The position numbers and the translations under genes were made by a program. The notes beneath the pieces were generated by a model. That model saw only the letters and a list, made by a program, of their open reading frames with translations, ran no database searches and had not been told where the DNA came from. Below are positions 8,932 to 21,729 of a DNA stretch of 44,295 nt, piece by piece. Source of the stretch: Dehalococcoidia bacterium (GTDB taxonomy: Bacteria; Chloroflexota; Dehalococcoidia; Lucifugimonadales; GCA-2717565); assembly GCA_009692865.1 (NCBI GenBank), contig SHYH01000006.1, positions 1-44,295 on the forward strand. The letters are read 5' to 3'. Positions within the stretch are counted from its first letter, which is position 1; every line of letters starts with the position of its first letter.

Positions 8932-9753
8932 ATGACCCAGGTCCTCACCCTCACACCTGAACAGGTGACCCGTTACAGTCGGCATATCATCATGCCCCAG
9001 GTAGGTAGCCTGGGGCAGCGCAAGCTCATGGAGGCCAAGGTCCTCATCGTGGGAGCCGGGGGCTTGGGCTCGCCCGTGGCGCTCTACCTCGCCCTAGCGG
9101 GCGTAGGAACCCTGGGCATCGTGGACTTCGACAAGGTGGAGCTCAGCAACCTGCAGCGTCAGATCCTCCATGACACCTACGCCATAGGACGCCCCAAGGT
9201 GGAGTCGGCCAAGGAGACCCTCCAACGGTATAACCCCGACGTCCGTGTGGTGACTCACGAGACCCCCTTGACCTCTGAGAACGCCATGGACATCATCCCC
9301 CAGTACGACATCGTGGTGAACGGGGCCGACAACTTCCCCGCTCGCTACCTGGTCAACGATGCCTGCTACCTGGCGGGCAAGCCCCTCGTGGACGGCAGCA
9401 TCCTGATCTTCGATGGGCAGGCCAGCGTCTACTTGCCTGGAAAGGGCTGCTACCGATGCTTGTTCCCCGCCCCACCCCCTCCGGGGTCGGTGCCTAGCTG
9501 CGCCGAGGCCGGCGTCCTGGGGGCGCTGCCGGGCCTCGTCGGCAGCATTCAGTCCATCGAGGTCATGAAGCTTATCCTCAACCAGGGAAAGTCCCTGGCG
9601 GGACGCCTGCTCATCATTGACGCCCTGACCATGGAGTTCCGCGAGGTGAGGCTGCGGCGGAACCCTAAGTGCCCCCTCTGCGGCGATAACCCCACCGTGA
9701 AGGAGCTCATCGACTACGAGGTGTTCTGCGGCCTGCCGTCTATAGTCCAATAG
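8932..9753 (+). CDS. moeB: MoeB/ThiF-family sulfur-carrier adenylyltransferase
   Basis: RYSRHIIMPQVGSLGQRKL, VLIVGAGGLGSPVALYLALAGVGTLGIVDFDKVELSNLQRQILH, paired CxxC (GCYRCLF, KCPLCGD), catalytic SCAEAGVLG. Confidence 0.92.
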   Translation: MTQVLTLTPEQVTRYSRHIIMPQVGSLGQRKLMEAKVLIVGAGGLGSPVALYLALAGVGTLGIVDFDKVELSNLQRQILHDTYAIGRPKVESAKETLQRYNPDVRVVTHETPLTSENAMDIIPQYDIVVNGADNFPARYLVNDACYLAGKPLVDGSILIFDGQASVYLPGKGCYRCLFPAPPPPGSVPSCAEAGVLGALPGLVGSIQSIEVMKLILNQGKSLAGRLLIIDALTMEFREVRLRRNPKCPLCGDNPTVKELIDYEVFCGLPSIVQ

Positions 9754-9898
9754 CATCTGGGCACGGAGATTCGCCAAGGAATCGCGGGGGATGGGTAAGG
9801 GGGTGTCCCCCAGATATAATTTCCACCCCCTTCCTGGCCAGGAAGGGGGATAGGGGGATGGTCGAAAGGGGTTTTCAACACCCTGCTAGCGTCAAGGC
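9751..9898 (+). repeat. MITE-like family A, copy A3 (left half diverged)
   Basis: GTGTCCCCCAGATATAATTTCCACCCCCTTCCTGGCCAGGAAGGGGGATAGGGGGATGGTCGAAAGGGGTTTTCAACACCCTGCTA; starting at the moeB TAG (TAGCATCTGGGC..) gives 148 bp, the length of A2 and A4. Confidence 0.75.
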
Positions 9899-9942
9899 CG
9901 CTTCAGGGCTTCACCTCAGCAGGACCTGACACACAACGAACT

Positions 9943-10881
9943 ATGGCTAAGAAAGACATCCTGGACGCCATCGGCAACACCCCCCTAGTGGAGCTTACCA
10001 AGCTAAGCCCGAAGCCGGGCGTGCGCCTGTTTGCCAAGCTGGAAGGGCACAACCCCACCGGCAGCCTCAAGGACCGCATCGCCAAGTACATGGTTGAGCA
10101 GGCCGAGGCCGATGGGAAGCTGACCCATGACAAGGTCATCCTGGAGTCCACCAGCGGCAATACGGGCATCTCCCTGGCCATGGTGGGCCGTCGCAAGGGC
10201 TACCGGGTTGAGGTGGTCATGCCCGAGAACGTCAGCCCGGAGCGGGCGCAGCTCCTTCGGGCCTACGGCGCTCACATCCACTTCAGCGACCCCCAGGGAG
10301 GCACCAACGGCGCCATCCTGGTAGCCCAGGAGATGGGGGCCCGGGAGCCCGAGCGCTACTACATGCCCTACCAGTACGGCAACGAGGCGAACCCCCGAGC
10401 CCACTACGAGACCACGGGGAAGGAGATCCTGGAAGACCTGCCCACCGTCTCTGTCTTTGTGGCGGGCCTGGGAACGGGCGGCACCCTCATGGGCGTGGGA
10501 CGCCGCCTCAAGGAGCACAATCCCTCCATCAAGGTTGTGGCGGCAGCCCCCAACCCCGACGATGTCATTCAAGGCCTGCGAAGCCTGGAGGACGGGTTCA
10601 TTCCCCCTATCCTGGACCTCTCACTCCTGGACTCCCGTCTCATGATCCACAGCCGAGAGGCCTTCTACTTCACCAAACTGTTGCTGGAAAAGGAGAGCAT
10701 CTTCGCGGGCATCTCCTCGGGTGCCGTCATCGCCTGCGCCCTCCAGTACGCCCAGCGGCTTGAGATTGGCGACATCGTCTGTTTGCTGGCCGACGGTGGC
10801 TGGAAGTACCTGAGCACCGGCCTGTGGACCCGGGAGTACGACGACTTCCGGTCAGAGGTGGAGGGCCGGCTGTGGTGGTAA
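9943..10881 (+). CDS. cysM: CysM/CysK-family PLP cysteine synthase, mycobacterial CysM-like C-terminus
   Basis: IGNTPLVEL, LEGHNPTGSLKDRIA, STSGNTGISLAMV, GTGGTLMGVGR, GISSGAV, DGGWKYLSTG..EGRLWW. Confidence 0.92.
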   Translation: MAKKDILDAIGNTPLVELTKLSPKPGVRLFAKLEGHNPTGSLKDRIAKYMVEQAEADGKLTHDKVILESTSGNTGISLAMVGRRKGYRVEVVMPENVSPERAQLLRAYGAHIHFSDPQGGTNGAILVAQEMGAREPERYYMPYQYGNEANPRAHYETTGKEILEDLPTVSVFVAGLGTGGTLMGVGRRLKEHNPSIKVVAAAPNPDDVIQGLRSLEDGFIPPILDLSLLDSRLMIHSREAFYFTKLLLEKESIFAGISSGAVIACALQYAQRLEIGDIVCLLADGGWKYLSTGLWTREYDDFRSEVEGRLWW

Positions 10882-10968
10882 GGCCAGGACGGAGCCCTCG
10901 CTGACCCCTCTCCTAGACGCTAGAAGACAGCCTGCGCCTCGGCCTCCCCCTAGCACGCCCAGCCTCTC

Positions 10969-10997
10969 TTTACAGCCCCTTGGCTATTGCCTACAAT
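10969..10997 (+). promoter_or_regulatory. Putative sigma70-type promoter of glnA
   Basis: TTTACA - 17 nt - TACAAT; leaves a leader of about 110 nt. Confidence 0.5.
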
Positions 10998-11113
10998 AGC
11001 TCTATCGGCAAGGGTTTGTTACGCCCATCACAATCCTTCGGGGCACCCCTCAGGGTGATTCGGCCCGGCCAAGCGCCAGAGAACCCAACGGGAGGCCGGG
11101 AGGTGGCGAAGGA

Positions 11114-12451
11114 ATGACTCAACGCGATAAGGACGCCATCCAATACGTCCTCGCCATGGCCAAAGAGCGGGATGTCAAGTTCATTCGCCTTTGGTTCACG
11201 GACATCCTTGGCACCCTCAAAGGGGTAGCCATGACCGCGGGCGAGTTGGAGGAGGCGCTGAACGAGGGTGTGGGGTTCGACGGCTCCTCCATTGAAGGGT
11301 TCGCCCGCATCGACGAGAGCGACATGATCGCCCTCCCCGACCCCAGCACCTTCCGCATCCTCCCCTGGCGGCCCCGGCAGAACGCCGTTGCGGCCATGTT
11401 TTGCGACATCCTGACCCCCTCCGGCGAACCTTTCGAGGGCGATCCCCGCTACGTGCTCAAGCGAAACCTGGAGCGGGCCGCCAAGCTGGGCTACACCTAC
11501 TACGTCGGGCCCGAGCTGGAATTCTTCTACTTCAAGAGCCCAACCAGCACCGAGTTTCTGGACGAGGGCACCTACTTTGACCAGACCCCCCAGGACCTGG
11601 CCACGGAACTACGACGAGAAACCGTCCTCATGCTGGAAGAGATGGGCATCCCCGTAGAGTACAGCCACCACGAGGTCGCCAAGAGCCAGCACGAAATCGA
11701 CCTGCGGTACACCGACGCCCTCACCATGGCCGACACCGTCATGGTCCACCGCCTGGTGGTGAAAGAGGTAGCCATGCGCCACGGGGTGTACGCCTCCTTC
11801 ATGCCCAAGCCGGTCCAGGACATGAACGGCTCCGGCATGCATGTCCACCAGTCCCTCTTCAAGGGCGGCGACAACGCCTTCTACAGCCCCGACGACCCGT
11901 GGCACCTCTCCAAGGTGGCTCGGTCCTATCTGGCAGGCCTGCTCCACCACGCCCCCGACATCACCGCCATCACCAACCAGTGGGTCAACTCCTACAAGCG
12001 ACTGGTGCCCGGGTACGAGGCCCCTGTCTACATCTCCTGGGCCCGCATCAACCGCTCCGACCTGATTCGGATCCCCGCCTACAAGGCGGGCCACGCCTCC
12101 TCCGTCCGCCTGGAGTACCGCGCGCCGGACCCGGCCTGCAACCCCTACCTGGTGTTCAGCGTCATGCTGGCAGCAGGGCTAGAGGGTTTGGAGAGGGAGT
12201 ACCAACCTCCTCCTCCTGTGGAGGGGAACGTCTACGCGCTGAGCCCCGAAGAGCGGGCCCGCCGTGGCATTGGCACCCTCCCCGGCAGCCTCTGGGAGGC
12301 CCTGCAGCTCACGGAAAAGAGTGGGATGGTGCGAGGGGCCCTCGGAGACCACGTGTTCCACAGCTTCCTGGAGAACAAACGCATCGAGTGGGAGCGGTAC
12401 CGGACCCACGTGAGCGACTACGAACTCAAACGGTACCTCCCCCTCCTCTAG
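11114..12451 (+). CDS. glnA: Glutamine synthetase type I
   Basis: VKFIRLWFTDILGTLKGVAM, GFDGSSIEGFARIDESDM, EYSHHEVAKSQHEIDLRY, GSGMHVHQSL, NSYKRLVPGYEAPVYISWA. Confidence 0.97.
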   Translation: MTQRDKDAIQYVLAMAKERDVKFIRLWFTDILGTLKGVAMTAGELEEALNEGVGFDGSSIEGFARIDESDMIALPDPSTFRILPWRPRQNAVAAMFCDILTPSGEPFEGDPRYVLKRNLERAAKLGYTYYVGPELEFFYFKSPTSTEFLDEGTYFDQTPQDLATELRRETVLMLEEMGIPVEYSHHEVAKSQHEIDLRYTDALTMADTVMVHRLVVKEVAMRHGVYASFMPKPVQDMNGSGMHVHQSLFKGGDNAFYSPDDPWHLSKVARSYLAGLLHHAPDITAITNQWVNSYKRLVPGYEAPVYISWARINRSDLIRIPAYKAGHASSVRLEYRAPDPACNPYLVFSVMLAAGLEGLEREYQPPPPVEGNVYALSPEERARRGIGTLPGSLWEALQLTEKSGMVRGALGDHVFHSFLENKRIEWERYRTHVSDYELKRYLPLL

Positions 12452-12585
12452 GGCAGGCCAGCCACTTCAAGGAACCTTTACCAACGTGTTCTACGTGCTA
12501 TAATCGGTAGCTCTTCCTTCCCAAAAACCAGAGGGGGTTCCACCCCCCGATGGAAGGGGGTAAGGGAAAGAAAAAGGAGAGGCAG

Positions 12586-17136
<4,551 letters not shown>

Positions 17137-17139
<3 letters not shown>

Positions 17140-17284
17140 CAGACTGCAGGGAAAGAGGTGTCCAGAGCGGCGAAGCCCCTTTGGCGGGGGTCTGGGGGGT
17201 GACCCTCAGATATAAATTTTTCCCCCTTCCTGGCTAGGAAGGGGGAAAGGGGGATGGTCGAAAGGGTTTTTCAGCACCCTGTTA
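17137..17284 (+). repeat. MITE-like family A, copy A4
   Basis: TAACAGACTGCAGGGAAAGAGGTGTCCAGAGCGGCGAAGCCCCTTTGGCGGGGGTCTGGGGGGTGACC..CCCCCTTCCTGGCTAGGAAGGGGG..GGTCGAAAGGGTTTTTCAGCACCCTGTTA. Confidence 0.9.
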
Positions 17285-17297
17285 ACCAACAGACACT

Positions 17298-18749
17298 ATG
17301 GGCAAGCCAACCGGATTCAAAGAGTTCCCACGCCAAGGGCTCCCCAAGCGGCCCACCGGCGTCCGCATCAGCGACTTCAAGGAGTTCTACTTGAAGTGGC
17401 CGGAGCAGCATGCCCGGGACCAGGGCGCCCGCTGCATGAACTGTGCGTTGCCCTTCTGCCAGCATGGCTGTCCCCTGGGGAACATCATCCCCGACTGGAA
17501 CGACCTGGTCTACAAAGGCCGCTGGAAGGAAGCCCTGGCGGTCCTGGAGTCCACCAACAACTTCCCGGATTTCACTGGGCGCATCTGTCCAGCCCCCTGT
17601 GAGGCGTCCTGCGTCCTCTCCATCAACAACGATCCCGTCACCATTGAGCACATCGAACGCACCATATCCGACCGGGGATTCGAGGAGGGATGGATCAAGC
17701 CGAATCCCCCGGCGCATCGCACCGGGAAGCGGGTGGCCATCATCGGCTCGGGCCCCTCGGGGCTGGCGGCGGCCCAGCAGCTCAACCGGGCCGGCCACTG
17801 GGTCACCGTCTTCGAGCGGGCCGAGTACATTGGGGGGCTCCTCCGCCTCGGCATCCCCGACTTCAAGCTGGGAAAGGACGTGGTCCAGCGGCGAGTGGAC
17901 CAGATGGCTGCGGAGGAGGTGGAGTTCAGGACAGGCGTTCACGTCGGGGTAACCCTCCCAGCCGCGCAGCTCCAGCGGGACTACGACGCCATCGTGCTGA
18001 CTGGAGGCGCTACCAAACCCAGGGACCTCCCCGTCCCTGGGCGCGACCTCAAGGGGATTCACTTTGCCATGGAGTACCTGACGCAGCAGAACAAGCTGAA
18101 CGCTGGACAGGCTATCCCCCCGGAGGAGCGTCTTACCGCTAAGGGCAAGCGGGTGGTTATCCTGGGCGGGGGTGATACGGGTGCTGACTGCCTGGGCACC
18201 GTTCATCGGCAGGGGGCAGAGGCGGTCTATCAGATTGAGCTGTTGCCCAAGCCCCCCAACGACCGCAGGCCCACCAACCCCTGGCCAGAGTGGCCGCAGG
18301 TCTTGCGACTCTCTTCAGCCGCGGAGGAGGGTGGCCTCCTCGACTATAGTATGCTGACCAAGGGCTTCTCAGGCCGCAACGGGCGCGTAGAGAAACTCCA
18401 CGCCGCCAGGTTGGAGTGGAGTCCCCCTGATGCCTCGGGCCGTTCTCAAATGAAGGAGATCCCAGGAAGCGAGTTTGAGATCGAGACAGACCTGGTGCTC
18501 CTGGCCCTCGGCTTCCTAGGGCCTGAGCCTACAGGGATGCTGGCGGAGCTGGGCGTCCAGTTGACCGGCCGAGGAAATGTCCAGTTGGACAGGAACAGGA
18601 TGACCAACGTGCCCGGTGTCTTCGCCGCCGGGGATATGGCGCGGGGGCAGTCCCTGGTGGTGTGGGCCATTGCCGAGGGACGCCATACCGCCCATTTTGT
18701 GGACCACTACCTCATGGGTTCAACCAGCCTGCCCAGGGTGCTGGACTAG
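17298..18749 (+). CDS. gltD: Glutamate synthase small (beta) subunit
   Basis: MGKPTGFKEFPRQ, CMNCALPFCQHGCPLGNIIPDWNDLVY, RICPAPCEASCVL, GSGPSGLAAAQQLNRAGH, GGGDTGADCLGTVHRQGA. Confidence 0.97.
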   Translation: MGKPTGFKEFPRQGLPKRPTGVRISDFKEFYLKWPEQHARDQGARCMNCALPFCQHGCPLGNIIPDWNDLVYKGRWKEALAVLESTNNFPDFTGRICPAPCEASCVLSINNDPVTIEHIERTISDRGFEEGWIKPNPPAHRTGKRVAIIGSGPSGLAAAQQLNRAGHWVTVFERAEYIGGLLRLGIPDFKLGKDVVQRRVDQMAAEEVEFRTGVHVGVTLPAAQLQRDYDAIVLTGGATKPRDLPVPGRDLKGIHFAMEYLTQQNKLNAGQAIPPEERLTAKGKRVVILGGGDTGADCLGTVHRQGAEAVYQIELLPKPPNDRRPTNPWPEWPQVLRLSSAAEEGGLLDYSMLTKGFSGRNGRVEKLHAARLEWSPPDASGRSQMKEIPGSEFEIETDLVLLALGFLGPEPTGMLAELGVQLTGRGNVQLDRNRMTNVPGVFAAGDMARGQSLVVWAIAEGRHTAHFVDHYLMGSTSLPRVLD

Positions 18750-18892
18750 CAGGGTGATGAAAAACCCTTTTGACCATCCCCCTTTCCCCCTTCCTGGTCA
18801 GGAAGGGGGAGGGATTTATATCTGGGGGTCACCCCCAGACCCCCGTTAAAGGGGCTTCGCCCCTCTGGACACCCCTTTCCCGCATCCTTCTA
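18747..18892 (-). repeat. MITE-like family A, copy A5 (inverted relative to A4)
   Basis: TAGCAGGGTGATGAAAAACCCTTTTGACCATCCCCC..CCCCCTTCCTGGTCAGGAAGGGGG..GGGGCTTCGCCCCTCTGGACACCCCTTTCCCGCATCCTTCTA. Confidence 0.9.
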
Positions 18893-18902
18893 AGGCCGTT
18901 TG

Positions 18903-18931
18903 TTGACGGCACGCCCCGCACTTCCTACAAT
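18903..18931 (+). promoter_or_regulatory. Consensus-like sigma70 promoter of tRNA-Gly
   Basis: TTGACG - 17 nt - TACAAT, 10 nt upstream of the tRNA 5' end. Confidence 0.75.
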
Positions 18932-18941
18932 GTCCATCAGG

Positions 18942-19016
18942 GCGGGCGTAACTCAGTGGTAGAGTGTCACCTTCCCAAGGTGAAAGTCGTGGGTTCGAAT
19001 CCCATCGCCCGCTCCA
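18942..19016 (+). tRNA. tRNA-Gly(CCC), CCA encoded
   Basis: Acceptor GCGGGCG/CGCCCGC, D-arm ACTCAGTGGTAGAGT, anticodon arm TCACC-TTCCCAA-GGTGA, T-arm GTGGGTTCGAATCCCAT, CCA end. Confidence 0.95.
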
Positions 19017-19133
19017 TACCCCTCCAGGATTCGTGTCTCGGCCCGGTCCGGGAAGGTGCTCCTATGGGCGTCTCCCCTTCGGGCTCCGTGATCACCCGGA
19101 CCACCCTCTGCACCAGCGGGCAGGTTCTTAAAA

Positions 19134-19168
19134 GGATAGGGCGGCGCTACGACGCCGCCCTATCCTTT
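19134..19168. terminator. Bidirectional hairpin terminator between tRNA-Gly and the CHRD lipoprotein
   Basis: GGATAGGGCGGCG-CTACGA-CGCCGCCCTATCC (13-bp perfect stem) followed by TTT and preceded by AAAA. Confidence 0.75.
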
Positions 19169-19192
19169 GCCCCAATGTCGCCTCAGGCCCCT

Positions 19193-19741
19193 TCAATACC
19201 CTGACGCATCGCTCTTGGAGGACGTGGACTCCACAGAGTTGGGAACCGCCGGAGCTTGCGAGGTCGCTAGAGCCGCGGGGATAGCCCCACAGGCCATGTA
19301 AACCCCGGCGTTCCCCTTCTGGTGTGCGTTGATGGCGAAGGTGCCTGTGCGCAAAGCGGCCAGGGCCACATTCACCGTAGTGGATGACGTACCCCCGGCG
19401 ATGTTGGTAAGGTCGTATTCAACCCTGCCCAGGGTCGGGCCGCACGGGCCGGTGTGGATGTGGACCAGCTCGGATTCCATTGTCCCAGCCGATAAGCTCA
19501 GCACCACCTCGGTCTGGGCGCCCTTGGCCGTTAGCATGGCCCAACCGTTTTGGCCCGAGCTGTTCTGCGAGTTTAAGACTATGAGGAGAACGTCCTCAGC
19601 CGCCGTCCTCATCATCGCCTCAGCCGTTGCGGTCGGGGGCACCGGCGTCGGAGGAACAGGCGTCGCAGTCGGCTCGGCGGCGCAGGCCCCCATCAGGGCC
19701 ACCAGTACTACCATCATGAGTAAGGCCAGAACTCGCTTCAT
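19193..19741 (-). CDS. Secreted lipoprotein with CHRD-like domain
   Basis: MKRVLALLMMVVLVALMGACAAEPTATPVPPTPVPP (lipobox + PT linker), ...ELVHIHTGPCGPTLGRVEYDL...FAINAHQKGNAGVYMACGAIP. Confidence 0.75.
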   Translation of the reverse strand: MKRVLALLMMVVLVALMGACAAEPTATPVPPTPVPPTATAEAMMRTAAEDVLLIVLNSQNSSGQNGWAMLTAKGAQTEVVLSLSAGTMESELVHIHTGPCGPTLGRVEYDLTNIAGGTSSTTVNVALAALRTGTFAINAHQKGNAGVYMACGAIPAALATSQAPAVPNSVESTSSKSDASGY

Positions 19742-19927
19742 CGCATGCCTCCTTTGGCCAGGTTTGCACCGTGGTGTCGATACGCCAAGGAAATTTGTAA
19801 CCCAACATAAGATACGTTGGCCCGCCCACTCAGGATTCATGCCAGGGGGCTTCCCATCCGTTCCAGATACGAGCCGGGGCCAAAGCACGCTATACTGGGG
19901 AGAATCAGCAGAGCCACGGGAGGGACC

Positions 19928-20218
19928 GTGTCCGTCGTCAGCTACCTCAAGCTGGTGCCCAAGCCTGAGTTCCAAACGCAGTTCGAGCAGAACTTACAGG
20001 AGCTTCTCGGGCTCGTACGCCAGCAAGCGGGCTTTGTCCAGGTGGAGGTGCTGCGCCCCGCCGATGACGCCAGCGCCTACGTGATCCTGAGCGAGTGGGA
20101 GAGCGAGGCGGCCTTCAAGACGTGGGAGCACTCGGCCCGCCACCAGGTGGTGATGGACAACTACAACCAGCGGGCGGGCCAGGGCTATACGACGATGCGA
20201 CTGAACCGCTACCGCTAG
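19928..20218 (+). CDS. Antibiotic biosynthesis monooxygenase (ABM)-fold protein
   Basis: VSYLKLVPKPEFQTQFEQNLQELLGLVRQQAGFVQVEVLRPADDASAYVILSEWESEAAFKTWEHS. Confidence 0.75.
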   Translation: MSVVSYLKLVPKPEFQTQFEQNLQELLGLVRQQAGFVQVEVLRPADDASAYVILSEWESEAAFKTWEHSARHQVVMDNYNQRAGQGYTTMRLNRYR

Positions 20219-20269
20219 GCTGAGGTTTCCCGACTGGCAGCCGGTTGGTCGTAGAGAAGTACGCCGCCG

Positions 20270-20299
20270 TTGCTCAGAGCACCAAGGCCCCGCTATAAT
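20270..20299 (+). promoter_or_regulatory. Putative promoter of tRNA-Asn
   Basis: TTGCTC - 18 nt - TATAAT. Confidence 0.5.
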
Positions 20300-20326
20300 A
20301 GGCCAGCGACCCCTTCCTTCTCACAC

Positions 20327-20401
20327 TCCCGAGTAGCTCAGCGGTAGAGCGGCCGGCTGTTAACCGGTTGGTCGTAGGTTCGAGTCCTACCTCGGGAGCC
20401 A
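20327..20401 (+). tRNA. tRNA-Asn(GTT), CCA encoded
   Basis: Acceptor TCCCGAG/CTCGGGA, D-arm TAGCTCAGCGGTAGAGC, anticodon arm GCCGG-CTGTTAA-CCGGT, T-arm GTAGGTTCGAGTCCTAC, GCCA. Confidence 0.95.
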
Positions 20402-20458
20402 GCATGTCATAGCTCAGTCATAGAGCGGGCCTTTCCTGAAAATGGGTAGAGCAGCGCT
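20402..20458 (+). pseudogene. Degenerate tRNA-like remnant
   Basis: CATAGCTCAGTCATAGAGCGGG resembles a tRNA D-arm directly after tRNA-Asn; no complete T-arm or acceptor stem found. Confidence 0.4.
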
Positions 20459-21299
20459 ACCGGACCCATCGAGCAATCCAGGCCCCCATGTGGGCCCGTT
20501 CTTCATCTGGGCCATGGGAGAAGTACATCAGCAACTGGCCGTCTGGCAAACCTAGCAGATTCGGATCACCAGGCACGCCGGGTACCCCAGGGCCGTAGGC
20601 AGGGGTGTCACTGTTGACTAACACCTCTTCAATCTGACCGAAGCTCAGCCCGTTGTTTGAGACGCTCTTACAGACCCCTCCAGACATACCGGTTCCATTA
20701 AAATACAGCTCGACCCGGCCTCCGGTCGACACTGCATGGATGCCACGAATATCACTTCCAAGCAAGCTGACAACTGGGGCTGGTCCACCCCCTAGAGGTC
20801 GTGGCGGGTCAATCCAGTCATCGGGCGCTATCCGCACTCCCGGCTCCGGCGTCCATATCAGCCCATCCGTAGATACCGATGAAAGGGCGACGCCCTTCCT
20901 TCCAAACATATAGTCGAAGGCCCGCTTGAAGCCGGTGTAGTACATCCGTAGCCTGCCGTCAGAAAACCTCACAACAGTTGATCCAAACGTGTCATCCCGG
21001 TCAAGCTCTCCGTGCCAGCCAGGTTCGATGCGCCGGCCAGGCTCACGCCGGAAAGTCAGTCCGCCATCTGAGGAGATGGCGCTTGTGATCCCCTGTTCAT
21101 ACCGATTATTCACAGGATCGTAACCCTTGCAATACATCCGCACCCGCCCGTCTGGCAGGATCACGGGTTCCCCCGTGCTGCAGTTTGCCATGCGCTCCCC
21201 GGGTTCAAAGACCCAAGTTAGCCCATCCATGGAAATGGTTAGCAGCGAAGGAGTCTCTGATGACGTGCGGTTTAACGAGCCTCTTGACATCTGCCTCAT
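20457..21299 (-). CDS. Beta-propeller (BNR/sialidase-like) protein, possibly N-terminally truncated
   Basis: Repeated blades: ISMDGLTWVFEPGER..GEPVILPDGRVRMYCKGYD; ISSDGGLTFRREPGRRIEPG..VVRFSDGRLRMYYTGF; VSTDGLIWTPEPGVRIAP; no signal peptide. Confidence 0.7.
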   Translation of the reverse strand: MRQMSRGSLNRTSSETPSLLTISMDGLTWVFEPGERMANCSTGEPVILPDGRVRMYCKGYDPVNNRYEQGITSAISSDGGLTFRREPGRRIEPGWHGELDRDDTFGSTVVRFSDGRLRMYYTGFKRAFDYMFGRKGVALSSVSTDGLIWTPEPGVRIAPDDWIDPPRPLGGGPAPVVSLLGSDIRGIHAVSTGGRVELYFNGTGMSGGVCKSVSNNGLSFGQIEEVLVNSDTPAYGPGVPGVPGDPNLLGLPDGQLLMYFSHGPDEERAHMGAWIARWVR

Positions 21300-21311
21300 A
21301 TTGATGTATCA

Positions 21312-21323
21312 TATATCGATATA
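21312..21323. promoter_or_regulatory. Palindromic candidate operator between the propeller gene and padR
   Basis: Perfect 12-bp palindrome TATATCGATATA in the 61-bp divergent intergenic region. Confidence 0.45.
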
Positions 21324-21360
21324 CCTAACGCTGTTATAGCTGTTCTCAAGAGAGACACCA

Positions 21361-21729
21361 ATGCCTCAAACTCGAGGGCATGATCCCCGGGCCTTCGCCC
21401 CATTGCCCCCAGCGGCGCTTCACGTTCTGCTCGCCATAGGTCCAGACGAGCGGCACGGCTATGCCATCATGGGCGAGGTTGGGCGCATCACCAACGGGGC
21501 AGTGCGAATGGGCCCGGGAACGCTGTACGGGACCATTAAGCGGCTCCTCGATAACGGCCTTATCGAGGAATGCAGCAAGCAAGCTGATCCGCAGCGCACT
21601 GATCAACGGCGGCGCTATTACCGCCTGACATCCCTTGGGCGTACCGCGGTGGCAAGTGAGGTAGAGCGGCTTCAATCCATGATTAACAAGACGGGCGCCC
21701 TAAAGTGGGCGCCTGGGCGGCAGCACTGA
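21361..21729 (+). CDS. PadR-family transcriptional regulator
   Basis: ALHVLLAIGPDERHGYAIMGEVGRITNGAVRMGPGTLYGTIKRLLDNGLIEE...RRRYYRLTSLGRTAVASEVERL. Confidence 0.92.
   Translation: MPQTRGHDPRAFAPLPPAALHVLLAIGPDERHGYAIMGEVGRITNGAVRMGPGTLYGTIKRLLDNGLIEECSKQADPQRTDQRRRYYRLTSLGRTAVASEVERLQSMINKTGALKWAPGRQH

Noticed and set aside
10998-11113. Known glnA-type glutamine riboswitch
   Set aside because: GGAGGTGGCGAAGGAATG superficially resembles part of the motif, but the GAAGGA is most simply the RBS and the rest of the consensus is not evident. Needs an Rfam scan.
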